DNA of 30,581 nt, from IMG/VR virus record IMGVR_UViG_3300032331_001082, positions 1 to 30,581 of that record, one strand, 5' to 3'. Numbering within the stretch: the first letter of the stretch is position 1; each line of letters starts with the position of its first letter. The position numbers were made by a program, and so were the translations under genes. Positions 24,517 to 30,496 of the stretch are shown piece by piece. The notes under the pieces were generated by a model. That model did no database searches. It was not told the origin of the DNA and was given only the letters and a program-made list of their open reading frames with translations. This DNA comes from a virus.

Positions 24517-24673
24517 CAGCCATCTTCTCCTCTTCTAGATAGAGGCGATAAGTATCAGGATAGGCATTAGCTAACCTGGTAAAGGCTCTCTGTCTAGCTC
24601 GTTGGTAATTGCGCTGGCGAACCGCTTGATCGGCAGCAGATTTTAATCTCTGTGTATTTTTCAAAGTCTCCAT
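24446..24673 (-). CDS. Unknown small helical protein
   Basis: A 75-residue protein, mainly basic helices: LKSAADQAVRQRNYQRARQRAFTRLANAYPDTYRLYLEEEK, then KMGKKWLDLDGNTKP. This arrangement is common in actinophage early genes. It overlaps the transglycosylase start by 71 bases in another frame, which is long for this genome; both frames look coding. No function known. Confidence 0.65.
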   Translation of the reverse strand: METLKNTQRLKSAADQAVRQRNYQRARQRAFTRLANAYPDTYRLYLEEEKMADEKMGKKWLDLDGNTKPADSGSR

Positions 24674-24927
24674 CTCTCCATACAGTCTCCAATAGTGGTT
24701 AATACTATCGGTGTAATCTCTATCTGCTCTGAAGATACTCTTGCGTCCTCGTCATCAGTAATCCACTCTTGCACCCATATTTTACTACCACTAGGGCTAT
24801 TACGATACCACTTTAACGCCTCTAAAGGGCTTTCTCCGCCCCATATGGCTATGTTTTGAGCGTCTGATACCTCATAGAAGATCACTCTCTTTACTGTGCC
24901 ATTACGCAGCTCAACCACATTACTCAC
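24661..24927 (-). CDS. Unknown early protein
   Basis: An 88-residue protein from ATG 24927. It has short strands and a helix: VVELRNGTVKRVIFYEVSDAQN, SPLEALKWYRNSPSG, IWVQEWITDDEDARVSSEQIEI. No catalytic motif or membrane segment. It overlaps both neighbours by 8-13 bases. Function unknown. Confidence 0.65.
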   Translation of the reverse strand: MSNVVELRNGTVKRVIFYEVSDAQNIAIWGGESPLEALKWYRNSPSGSKIWVQEWITDDEDARVSSEQIEITPIVLTTIGDCMERWRL

Positions 24928-25138
24928 TATCTCTCTCCATTCTGTCTAATAGGTGTGGGATAGAGAAGTCGCTCATATCCGGCTCACCGCAAGCATAACT
25001 GCACACATCTTCCCAGACCTCTCTCGTGATCTTCCTCTGTAGGTTTAGCTCTACATCATCTTTTGTATACCATTGGATAACCAAGTCAGCCTCTAATGGT
25101 AGGTTATTTAGAGCTTCTAATACATCTTTTACTTTCAT
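24920..25138 (-). CDS. Unknown small acidic protein
   Basis: A 72-residue protein: MKVKDVLEALNNLPLEADLVIQW is a motif of a small family of phage and bacterial proteins that begins with a helix and a strand (VxDVLxxLxxLPxDAxL). The rest is acidic, with VCSYACGEPDMSDF. ATG 25138 overlaps the upstream stop (ATGA). Role unknown. Confidence 0.65.
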   Translation of the reverse strand: MKVKDVLEALNNLPLEADLVIQWYTKDDVELNLQRKITREVWEDVCSYACGEPDMSDFSIPHLLDRMERDSE

Positions 25139-25266
25139 AGTGCGTTCTCCTTCTCTCTCTCAATCGCTTGATCCATAAGGCAGTCATCGCAGGCATAGCC
25201 CCCGTCATAACTGTTATACCACTCAGGTTTCTTTACTTCCCACCCGCAGAATTGGCAGATGTTCAT
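25135..25266 (-). CDS. Micro zinc-knuckle protein
   Basis: A 43-residue protein with CQFC at residues 4-7 and CDDC at 26-29, 18 residues between the pairs; this spacing fits one tetra-Cys zinc site. ATGA overlaps at both ends (25263-25266 and 25135-25138) show it is coupled. Too small for an enzyme; may bind a protein or nucleic acid. Confidence 0.7.
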   Translation of the reverse strand: MNICQFCGWEVKKPEWYNSYDGGYACDDCLMDQAIEREKENAL

Positions 25267-25403
25267 ACTCTCACCTGATTAGGTAGGCAAGGCACACAAT
25301 AGGCGTAAGTGTGTACATTAACATTACCCTTACTATCTGCCCATACTACATCGTCTTCTTCCATATCCTCATAGCATTTAAAACAAGTAAATAAATTACT
25401 CAC
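25263..25403 (-). CDS. Micro zinc-knuckle protein
   Basis: A 46-residue protein from GTG 25403 with AGAGGA upstream. CFKC at residues 7-10 and CVPC at 36-39 bracket an acidic hairpin (EDMEEDDVVWADSKG). It is coupled on both sides. Function unknown. Confidence 0.68.
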   Translation of the reverse strand: MSNLFTCFKCYEDMEEDDVVWADSKGNVNVHTYAYCVPCLPNQVRV

Positions 25404-25537
25404 TTCATTTCCTCTCTCTCTTTAGTTAGTTGTACCAGCCGTTCGGCTGATCTTGTTATCTCTCTCATATAACTTAGACAATCACACTCAGTAATTGGAA
25501 CCAAGTGATCGCCGCATATTGCCGGTGTAGCTTTCAT
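25400..25537 (-). CDS. 45-residue Cys/His protein
   Basis: Starts in a TAATG overlap and ends in an overlap with the next GTG. ATPAICGDHLVPITECDCLSY gives one Cys, one His and a CDC cluster; then a charged helix. It may bind metal but lacks the neat double CxxC of its neighbours. Unknown role. Confidence 0.6.
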   Translation of the reverse strand: MKATPAICGDHLVPITECDCLSYMREITRSAERLVQLTKEREEMK

Positions 25538-25806
25538 TATGGCCTCTCTTCCGTTAGGCAATCAAGAACATACTCAAACTCAGGGCGTATTTCTAAACCA
25601 GGGAAACCATCACCATCAATATTTTCTAACCGATAGCCGTCTCCCATATTCCAATACAACCAATATCTATTAGCAACACCGGCTTTGTCGGTGATCGTAA
25701 TAGTTTTAACCCAGGCGGTCTCCTCTTTCTCTTCCAATACCACCTGATAGCCCTCTCTCACCATTTCATCAACGGTAATTTCGGGTAGCTTTGCTTGCGT
25801 ATTCAT
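25537..25806 (-). CDS. Unknown early protein
   Basis: An 89-residue, acidic, mainly beta-looking protein: EMVREGYQVVLEEKEETAWVKTITITDKAG, NRYWLYWNMGDGYRLENIDGDG, EFEYVLDCLTEERP. One compact domain, no motif known to me. It has ATGA/TAATG junctions. Could be a host-takeover protein by position only. Confidence 0.65.
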   Translation of the reverse strand: MNTQAKLPEITVDEMVREGYQVVLEEKEETAWVKTITITDKAGVANRYWLYWNMGDGYRLENIDGDGFPGLEIRPEFEYVLDCLTEERP

Positions 25807-25931
25807 ACTCTCTCCCTCTCTATCTCTATTATTTGACTATCTTTAGGTAGTTCTAGCGTAGCCATAGACCACGCCTCATCTTTATTATCTGCTTTAATAT
25901 AAAACTCAGATTTTATTTTCCAATTATTCAT
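25803..25931 (-). CDS. Short protein, phage early type
   Basis: A 42-residue product from ATG 25931, which has GGTGGG upstream. WKIKSEFYIKADNKDEAWSM and LPKDSQIIEIERERV fit a single beta-alpha-beta unit. The longer frame opening at 25997 would overlap a better gene (25924-26052) and contains a different composition, so I use the shorter form. Unknown function. Confidence 0.6.
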   Translation of the reverse strand: MNNWKIKSEFYIKADNKDEAWSMATLELPKDSQIIEIERERV

Positions 25932-26052
25932 TAGCCCACCACTTACCGCAGTATTGGCAGCTATAAGCATTACTATATTGATGATAGATAACCTCACCCG
26001 ATTTCTTACAAGATATGCAAGTGTTATCCTCGCTATAAGTATTTAATTTCAT
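25924..26052 (-). CDS. Micro zinc-knuckle protein
   Basis: A 42-residue protein: CISC at residues 12-15 and CQYC at 34-37. Starts within TAATG. All its codons read cleanly through two overlaps. Same class as the 25135, 25263, 26588 and 27374 proteins. Confidence 0.7.
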   Translation of the reverse strand: MKLNTYSEDNTCISCKKSGEVIYHQYSNAYSCQYCGKWWANE

Positions 26053-26177
26053 TACTTTGCCCCTCTCTTTAGGGCGCGGATAGCTAACTTACTAAGGCTA
26101 TACCCGCCAATAGTGCGGCCTGTTTTCTTCTGCACTTTCGGTTTTTTCTTCCACGCTTTGCCGTTCTTTCTCTCCAT
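26052..26177 (-). CDS. Small basic protein
   Basis: A 41-residue protein with AAGGAAGG before ATG 26177. It is KNGKAWKKKPKVQKKTGRTIG, then a helix YSLSKLAIRALKRGAK. First gene after the promoter at 26244-26271. Possibly nucleic-acid binding by charge. I chose this frame over two other open frames here because it alone has a good ribosome site and a TAATG junction. Confidence 0.65.
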   Translation of the reverse strand: MERKNGKAWKKKPKVQKKTGRTIGGYSLSKLAIRALKRGAK

Positions 26178-26243
26178 AGTGCCTTCCTTCTCTCTCTTGT
26201 TGTTGTTCTCTCATTAGCTTTTAATGAAAGACTACCACCGCCT

Positions 26244-26271
26244 ATCATAGGTGATAAGCGGAGATAGTCAA
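26244..26271 (-). promoter_or_regulatory. Sigma70-type promoter for minus-strand genes
   Basis: On the minus strand TTGACT (26271-26266) and TATGAT (26249-26244) are separated by 16 bases, a near-consensus pair. It lies in a short gene-free gap (26178-26274), about 65 bases before ATG 26177. The -10 core lies inside CTATGATAG, repeated before the first gene of the block at 27611-27603. Confidence 0.7.
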
Positions 26272-26274
26272 GCA

Positions 26275-26430
26275 TTAACTCGCTTTCTTTATCTCTTGTT
26301 TAAATAGTTTGGCCGCTTGCCCTCTCGTGTAATCGTAGTAAGTGCGGGTTAATAGATACTCTCCCGCCCCCTCTCCCACGAACGCAGACAAGACCCACGC
26401 CCCTTCCCGATTTCTCTCGTAGCTGATCAT
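26275..26430 (-). CDS. Unknown small protein
   Basis: A 51-residue protein: ISYERNREGAWVLSAFVGEG, then EYLLTRTYYDYTRGQAAKLFKQEIKKAS. A beta hairpin and a helix; the YYDYTRGQAAKLFKQEI motif looks like a family conserved in actinophages. ATG 26430 overlaps the upstream stop (ATGA). No function known. Confidence 0.7.
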   Translation of the reverse strand: MISYERNREGAWVLSAFVGEGAGEYLLTRTYYDYTRGQAAKLFKQEIKKAS

Positions 26431-26591
26431 CTTGCGCCCTCTCTCTCTTTCTCTCTTGCTTGTAGTTTTCTTACCCTTTCCATACCTTCTAGATGAAAGC
26501 TCGCCAACCGGTCAGCTAGCCAGGCGAGGCCACCAGCTAAAAAGAAAAAGCCGAAGACCCAAAAGCTGACGAGGATTAAATCAATAATCAT
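26427..26591 (-). CDS. Single-pass membrane protein
   Basis: A 54-residue protein from ATG 26591, supported by AGGGTGG upstream and an ATGA overlap with the zinc-knuckle gene. Residues 2-26 are hydrophobic (IIDLILVSFWVFGFFFLAGGLAWL); the rest is a basic amphipathic helix (MERVRKLQAREKEREG). Likely inserts in the host membrane with the charged tail inside. Could be a superinfection-exclusion or holin-type product; unproven. Confidence 0.65.
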   Translation of the reverse strand: MIIDLILVSFWVFGFFFLAGGLAWLADRLASFHLEGMERVRKLQAREKEREGAR

Positions 26592-26704
26592 ATTGACCAC
26601 CCTGTTAAATGGTTTTGAGTAATACAATTAGAACAAGCCCTTACCCATTGACCGTTGATTTTTACGGGGAAAAGAGTTTTTTTATGATTACAAACGGCAC
26701 ACAT
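26588..26704 (-). CDS. Micro zinc-knuckle protein
   Basis: A 38-residue protein: CAVC at 2-5 and CSNC at 24-27, with KKTLFPVKINGQWV between. TAATG and ATGA overlaps bind it tightly between its neighbours. Same class as the others in this block. Confidence 0.7.
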   Translation of the reverse strand: MCAVCNHKKTLFPVKINGQWVRACSNCITQNHLTGWSI

Positions 26705-27009
26705 TAAGCCACCGCCTTTTCTTTAAACAATTCGGATTTTTTGCCATAGGTTGCCACCGAATAAAAGGCTATTCCTTGTTCATCTCTCAATTCCCAACGG
26801 GTGGTTGAATTGATATAGCCCCGATTTTTTAATTCTTCTAGGGCGCGGTGTTCGTATTGCGTTTCATAGCCGTATTCCATAGGCATTATAAAGACTATTT
26901 TTCCATCAACCCAAACACGATTAGAAAAATAGGTGTTGCCATTTACTTTATCAAACCATAAACGCCCCTCAATAAATAGCGAGTTTGGTTTTGTAGTTGC
27001 CTCGTTCAT
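26704..27009 (-). CDS. Actinophage-type unknown protein
   Basis: A 101-residue protein with GGAAGGAAGG before ATG 27009. LFIEGRLWFDKVNGNTYFSNRVWVDGKI is a motif I have seen among phage early proteins; YGYETQYEHRALEELKNRG is a helix, and the end is a beta strand with FYSVATYGKKSELF. One domain. Role unknown. Confidence 0.68.
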   Translation of the reverse strand: MNEATTKPNSLFIEGRLWFDKVNGNTYFSNRVWVDGKIVFIMPMEYGYETQYEHRALEELKNRGYINSTTRWELRDEQGIAFYSVATYGKKSELFKEKAVA

Positions 27010-27030
27010 TTGTTGCCTTCCTTCCGTTTG

Positions 27031-27077
27031 CTGACCTCGTCAGTTGCCGATTTACGGCAAGACCGCCCGAAGGCGGT
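27031..27077. other. Three tandem hairpins in leader
   Basis: CTGAC/GTCAG (27031-27035/27039-27043), TTGCCG/CGGCAA (27044-27049/27055-27060) and ACCGCC/GGCGGT (27062-27067/27072-27077) follow directly on each other with 3-5-base loops. On the minus strand the last has a TTCG tetraloop. No T-tract follows in either direction, so this may be a leader structure rather than a terminator. Confidence 0.6.
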
Positions 27078-27083
27078 TTCGGT

Positions 27084-27374
27084 CTAGTTGAATAATTCAG
27101 GATAAAACTCTTTTACCTGAAACCAAAAGTTTTGGGCGATCTCGTCAGGGTTGTAAATCCCTTCCATATCTCCGCAAACGGTATCAGCGTTTAAATCATT
27201 AAACCCAAAACAACCGTTTGCATTTCCAAAAGCAATAAATTGCTCTTCAGTTAATGAAGGGTGTTCGACACTAATAAAGTGAAACCCTTCGGCAATCTTC
27301 CAACCTTTCGGGGCGGTTTCTTTTAGTTTTAATTGCATTTGATTAAGTGTTGGGTATTTAAAAGCGTTAGTCAT
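27084..27374 (-). CDS. Unknown early protein
   Basis: A 96-residue protein: FKYPTLNQMQLKLKETAPKGWKI, FHFISVEHPSLTEEQFIAFGNANGCFGFND, and EIAQNFWFQVKEFYPELFN. It looks alpha/beta. No catalytic pattern. It starts in a TAATG with the zinc-knuckle gene and ends before the tandem hairpins. Confidence 0.68.
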   Translation of the reverse strand: MTNAFKYPTLNQMQLKLKETAPKGWKIAEGFHFISVEHPSLTEEQFIAFGNANGCFGFNDLNADTVCGDMEGIYNPDEIAQNFWFQVKEFYPELFN

Positions 27375-27541
27375 TATTTCACCGCCTTTAAAATTTCGTT
27401 GGCTTTTCTAATTAGCATTTGACGGTGAAGATCGGAACAACTTTCACAAACCCAATTAACAAAAGTTTGGCCGTTGTCGTATTGAAAATATCTTTTCACC
27501 GTCTTGTTTGTATCTTTTTGACACATTGCGCATTTTTCCAT
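27374..27541 (-). CDS. Zinc-knuckle protein, first of minus block
   Basis: A 55-residue protein. ATG 27541 has AAGGAAGG upstream. CAMC at about 4-7 and CESC at 33-36, then a helix LHRQMLIRKANEILKAVK. It opens the minus-strand operon and lies next to the gene-free region. Zinc-binding; possibly a regulator. Confidence 0.72.
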   Translation of the reverse strand: MEKCAMCQKDTNKTVKRYFQYDNGQTFVNWVCESCSDLHRQMLIRKANEILKAVK

Positions 27542-27554
27542 TTTGCCTTCCTTT

Positions 27555-27571
27555 TTGGGATACCTTCCCAA
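27555..27571 (-). promoter_or_regulatory. Leader hairpin before first minus gene
   Basis: TTGGGA (27555-27560) pairs with TCCCAA (27566-27571) around a 5-base loop. On the minus strand it stands just upstream of AAGGAAGG, so it could affect initiation or mRNA stability. The likely -10, TATGAT within CTATGATAG, is at 27610-27605; no good -35 is visible. Confidence 0.45.
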
Positions 27572-27867
27572 TGGCTTTAGGGTAGCACGAAACTAGCGTT
27601 GTCTATCATAGTTTTTAGGTGTTTCTTTTGAGCGTAAATGTTCAGCTCCACGAGCTGAGCCTGACTTTCAGCTACGAAAAAACCAGGAAACAAGACCGGT
27701 CAGGGTCTAGAGCTTTATGCGTAGCCCCACGAAAAAGGAGAGGAACGGGCAAAAAGAGAGGGGCGAGGTTGCCCTATAAGCCCGATTAGTTAAGGGGCAA
27801 GGGGTAAGAGGTAGGGCGAATTAAGCCACGAACGAGACCAACGAGACCGCAAGAGAAGACGGCAACC

Positions 27868-28016
27868 GTTGGCGGTGTGAGCGGTTGGCGGTGATGAGGG
27901 AGAGTTATTAAATTAGGGGGAGCCGATAGTGCAGACAGCCCTCGCCTCTTTACTAAGCCCCTAAGGCGAGCCAATAGGCGAGCATTACCGCCAAATAAAA
28001 GGCGGTTAGCGGTAAT
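27868..28016. repeat. Direct and inverted repeat cluster
   Basis: GTTGGCGGTG occurs at 27868-27877 and 27884-27893 (16-base period). AGGCGAGC occurs at 27964-27971 and 27976-27983 (12-base period), with the inverse CTCGCCT at 27941-27947. ATTACCGC (27984-27991) and GCGGTAAT (28009-28016) are an exact inverted pair, with CCGCC/GGCGG nested inside. The shared GGCGGT core suggests one binding protein. This resembles iterons beside an AT-rich tract. Confidence 0.7.
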
Positions 28017-28064
28017 CCATTACCCCACATTGTTAAGAAACCCGAGCAGAGGTCACGTACTCCC

Positions 28065-28150
28065 CAAATAAATATTTTTCCTAAAGTCAATATTTTGGGT
28101 CGTATATAGCTATATATAGTGACTTACGTCACATCATATAAAGTTTTTTA
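28065..28150. other. AT-rich tract with palindrome
   Basis: Very A/T-rich, with two AATATTTT copies, the 14-base perfect palindrome TATATAGCTATATA (28103-28116) and the inverted pair GTGAC/GTCAC at 28119-28123/28128-28132. It could be a duplex-unwinding element or a promoter/operator zone. It directly follows the repeat cluster. Confidence 0.55.
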
Positions 28151-28157
28151 CCAGTAT

Positions 28158-28182
28158 GCGGGAAATCGACCAGATTTCCTGC
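28158..28182. other. 10-bp hairpin
   Basis: GCGGGAAATC pairs with GATTTCCTGC (one G-T pair) around the loop GACCA. It stands between the AT-rich tract and the hairpin cascade. Confidence 0.6.
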
Positions 28183-28200
28183 CTTATATATAGTAGGGGA

Positions 28201-28342
28201 GTAAAACGGACTGTTATGAGTTTTACGACCTAGGAGTCGCTACGTCGAAGACTCCGCTCCTAGGTAGCATCCCTAAGGGATGAGTACCATCTTACCCCTC
28301 ACTTCGCTGTAGCTCGTTCGGGCGCCAAGCCCGTTAAACGAG
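28201..28342 (+). other. Four-hairpin cascade upstream of terminase
   Basis: GTAAAAC/GTTTTAC (28201-28207/28220-28226); CCTAGGAG/CTCCTAGG (28229-28236/28257-28264) with the competing inner pair GGAGTC/GACTCC (28233-28238/28250-28255); CATCCC/GGGATG (28268-28273/28277-28282); and CTCGTT+CGGGC/GCCCG+AACGAG (28313-28323/28329-28342). It ends 83 bases before the terminase start. Candidate packaging (cos/pac) site, leader RNA or small RNA. Confidence 0.65.
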
Positions 28343-28425
28343 ATACGCTTTGCGGCAGGTGTAATAGGTTTCTAATCCGGTAATATAAATTCCCCTCCGG
28401 TCTAAAGATTTACGACAGGAGAAGT

Positions 28426-30288
28426 GTGTCCGAAAATTCAGCAGATATCGCCAAGCGAGTAATCCTCGGTGCGGTAGCGCAAGGTATGACCATCGAGCAA
28501 GCCTGCGCCTCAGCCGGCAAATCGATGAAGACCTACGAGTACTACCGTCGCACCGACAAAGTATTCTCCGATAAGGTAGACCGAACTAGATTAGGTTTAA
28601 AAGACAAAGCCTTCGCCTCCGGTGATGTTCACGATATCTCCTTCGCTGAGTTCCGTGAGCGGTTCCTAAATCAAAGAACCTTCCCCCACCAGCAAAATCT
28701 GGTAGATGTAATTGAGGGTCGGGAACCTAGTTGGCTACACCCCGCTATGAAGTGGGAAACCGGTCTAGCCGATAACAGAATTTTAATTAACATCCCGCCA
28801 AACCACGCGAAGTCAATTACGATCACAGTTGACTACGTAACCTGGCAGGTATGTAAGAATCCTAACTTTAGAGTGTTGATCGTCTCTCAGACCCAGCGTC
28901 TTGCAGCAGACTTTCTATACGCCATCAAACAACGATTAACTCATCCGATGTATGAGAATCTGCAGCAAGCATACGCTGCTGGCGTAGGTTTTAATAGCAA
29001 ATCCGCTTCGTGGCAAGCCACCCGTATTACCTTCGGGGACGAGCTTAGAGAATCCTCTGAAAAGGATCCCAATATCGAAGCGGTAGGTATCGGCGGTCAA
29101 ATCTACGGTAAACGTGCAGATATGATCATTATCGATGACGCAGTTACCCTAAGCAACGCAAACGACTTCGAGCGTCAAATCAAGTGGTTAACCCAAGATG
29201 TACGGTCCCGTCTTAACCCAACAGGTAAGTTAATCGTAATCGGAACCCGTGTAGCATCAGTTGATCTATATCGAGAGTTACGTAACCCCGATAGATATCC
29301 AGGCGGCCTAGTCCCTTGGAAATATCTAGCTATGCCAGCATTACTTCAGACAGATGAATCCCCTGAGAAGTGGGAAACATTATGGCCAGCATCCGATCAA
29401 CCGTTTGACGGACAAGGTGAAGATCAAAAGAACGAAGACGGCCTATACCCAAGATGGAATGGTCGCAACCTATTTAATGAACGTCAATCTATGGACGCTT
29501 CCACCTGGGCTTTAATTTACCAACAACAAGATATTTCAGATGATGCCATATTTGATCCGGTATGTGTAAGAGGATCTATTGATGGTATGAGAAAGTCAGG
29601 AGCTTTAAATGCGGGTTATCCAGGTCATCCTAAAGACCTTAATGGATTCACTTTCATTTGTGGCCTTGATCCTGCTATGGTTGGTGACACTGCTGTTATT
29701 TGTTATGCTATTGATCGCAGCAGCCACAAGCGTTATATTGTGGACGCTCATAAGATTACTCGACCTACTCCGGCACAAATTAGGCAACTCATTTTTGACT
29801 GGACAGATCTTTACAAACCTAGTGAATGGATCGTCGAGAAGAACGCCTTCCAAGCTTTCTTAACCCAAGACGAAGGTATCAAGATGCACTTAGCATCTCG
29901 TGGTGTAGTTCTTAAAGAACACCATACCGGTTCTAATAAATGGGATTCAGGTTTCGGTGTGGCATCTATGTCCACCTTATTTGGTACAAAACAATTAGCC
30001 GATGGCAAGCACCATCGAGATAACTTAATACATTTACCTAGTGATCAAACTGAGAACATCAAGGCTCTTATAGAGCAGTTGATAACTTGGTCTCCGACTA
30101 CTAAGGGTAAGACCGATATGGTAATGGCTCTTTGGTTCTGTGAGATCAGAGCAAGAGAGATGCTTAACTACGGACAGTACGCACAGCATCATATGAAAAA
30201 TCCATTCCTATCAAGTTATGAAAGACAAAAACGAGTAGTAGTCAACATCGATGAACTACTTGCGGAGAAGGACACACAGTTCATCTAA
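28426..30288 (+). CDS. terL: Terminase large subunit with N-terminal HTH
   Basis: A 620-residue packaging motor. GTG 28426 has AGGAG 4 bases upstream. Residues ~8-42 form an HTH-like region (VILGAVAQGMTIEQACASAGKSMKTYEYY), resembling the DNA-binding part of small terminase subunits. The ATPase has Walker A NIPPNHAKS (about 122-130) and Walker B DMIIIDDA (about 232-239); the nuclease domain has FICGLDPAMVGDTAVICY, WIVEKNAFQAFLT and DMVMALWF. It cuts concatemeric DNA and pumps it through the portal. No separate small terminase gene is visible next to it. Codons in the first third are more GC-ending than in the fibre genes. Confidence 0.93.
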   Translation: MSENSADIAKRVILGAVAQGMTIEQACASAGKSMKTYEYYRRTDKVFSDKVDRTRLGLKDKAFASGDVHDISFAEFRERFLNQRTFPHQQNLVDVIEGREPSWLHPAMKWETGLADNRILINIPPNHAKSITITVDYVTWQVCKNPNFRVLIVSQTQRLAADFLYAIKQRLTHPMYENLQQAYAAGVGFNSKSASWQATRITFGDELRESSEKDPNIEAVGIGGQIYGKRADMIIIDDAVTLSNANDFERQIKWLTQDVRSRLNPTGKLIVIGTRVASVDLYRELRNPDRYPGGLVPWKYLAMPALLQTDESPEKWETLWPASDQPFDGQGEDQKNEDGLYPRWNGRNLFNERQSMDASTWALIYQQQDISDDAIFDPVCVRGSIDGMRKSGALNAGYPGHPKDLNGFTFICGLDPAMVGDTAVICYAIDRSSHKRYIVDAHKITRPTPAQIRQLIFDWTDLYKPSEWIVEKNAFQAFLTQDEGIKMHLASRGVVLKEHHTGSNKWDSGFGVASMSTLFGTKQLADGKHHRDNLIHLPSDQTENIKALIEQLITWSPTTKGKTDMVMALWFCEIRAREMLNYGQYAQHHMKNPFLSSYERQKRVVVNIDELLAEKDTQFI

Positions 30289-30298
30289 GGAGAAAACA

Positions 30299-30487
30299 AT
30301 GGGACAAACAAGTTGGGTCACTAACGCCGAAGGCGAAGAGGTCTACGTAGATAAAGGCGCTATCACAATGCCTACACCATCTATGGTTGCTAATACAAAG
30401 TATATGGCAGCTAAAGCAGAAGCATCTGCTAAGGACAAAGTTGAATGGCCTACCAACGTTGCAGGTCAAACCGATCAAGGTATGTAA
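30299..30487 (+). CDS. Small protein between terminase and portal
   Basis: A 62-residue protein with AAGGAG before ATG 30299. WVTNAEGEEVYVDKGAITMPTP is a beta hairpin, followed by a helix YMAAKAEASAKDK and a short tail. No known motif. Its position suggests a head-completion or packaging-related role, or none. Confidence 0.65.
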   Translation: MGQTSWVTNAEGEEVYVDKGAITMPTPSMVANTKYMAAKAEASAKDKVEWPTNVAGQTDQGM

Positions 30488-30496
30488 GGAATTTAA

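Larger units (their letters stand above)
27542..28425. other. Gene-free divergent region
   Basis: About 880 bases between the divergent zinc-knuckle gene and terminase with no credible gene. From left to right it has a purine-rich plus strand with several G runs (for example 27794-27816), direct and inverted repeats (27868-28016), an AT-rich tract (about 28065-28150) and dense hairpins (28158-28342). This is where an origin, packaging site, control region or structured RNA would be expected. Confidence 0.8.

Noticed and set aside
26098-26214. Minus-strand 38-residue ORF (Gln/Glu/Arg-rich)
   Set aside because: No ribosome site before its ATG and it overlaps the better supported 26052-26177 frame; could still be a leader peptide but support is thin.
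26084-26275. Minus-strand 63-residue ORF
   Set aside because: A different frame at 26052-26177 has AAGGAAGG, a TAATG junction and better composition. The ORF also reads through the promoter at 26244-26271.
27786-27974. Minus-strand 62-residue ORF in the gene-free region
   Set aside because: Biased composition from the purine-rich strand, no ribosome site, and it crosses the repeat cluster.
28345-28420. Possible tRNA-like segment around GGTTTCTAATCC
   Set aside because: The T-loop purine is missing, and no matching acceptor or anticodon stems could be formed. I find no tRNA in the window.
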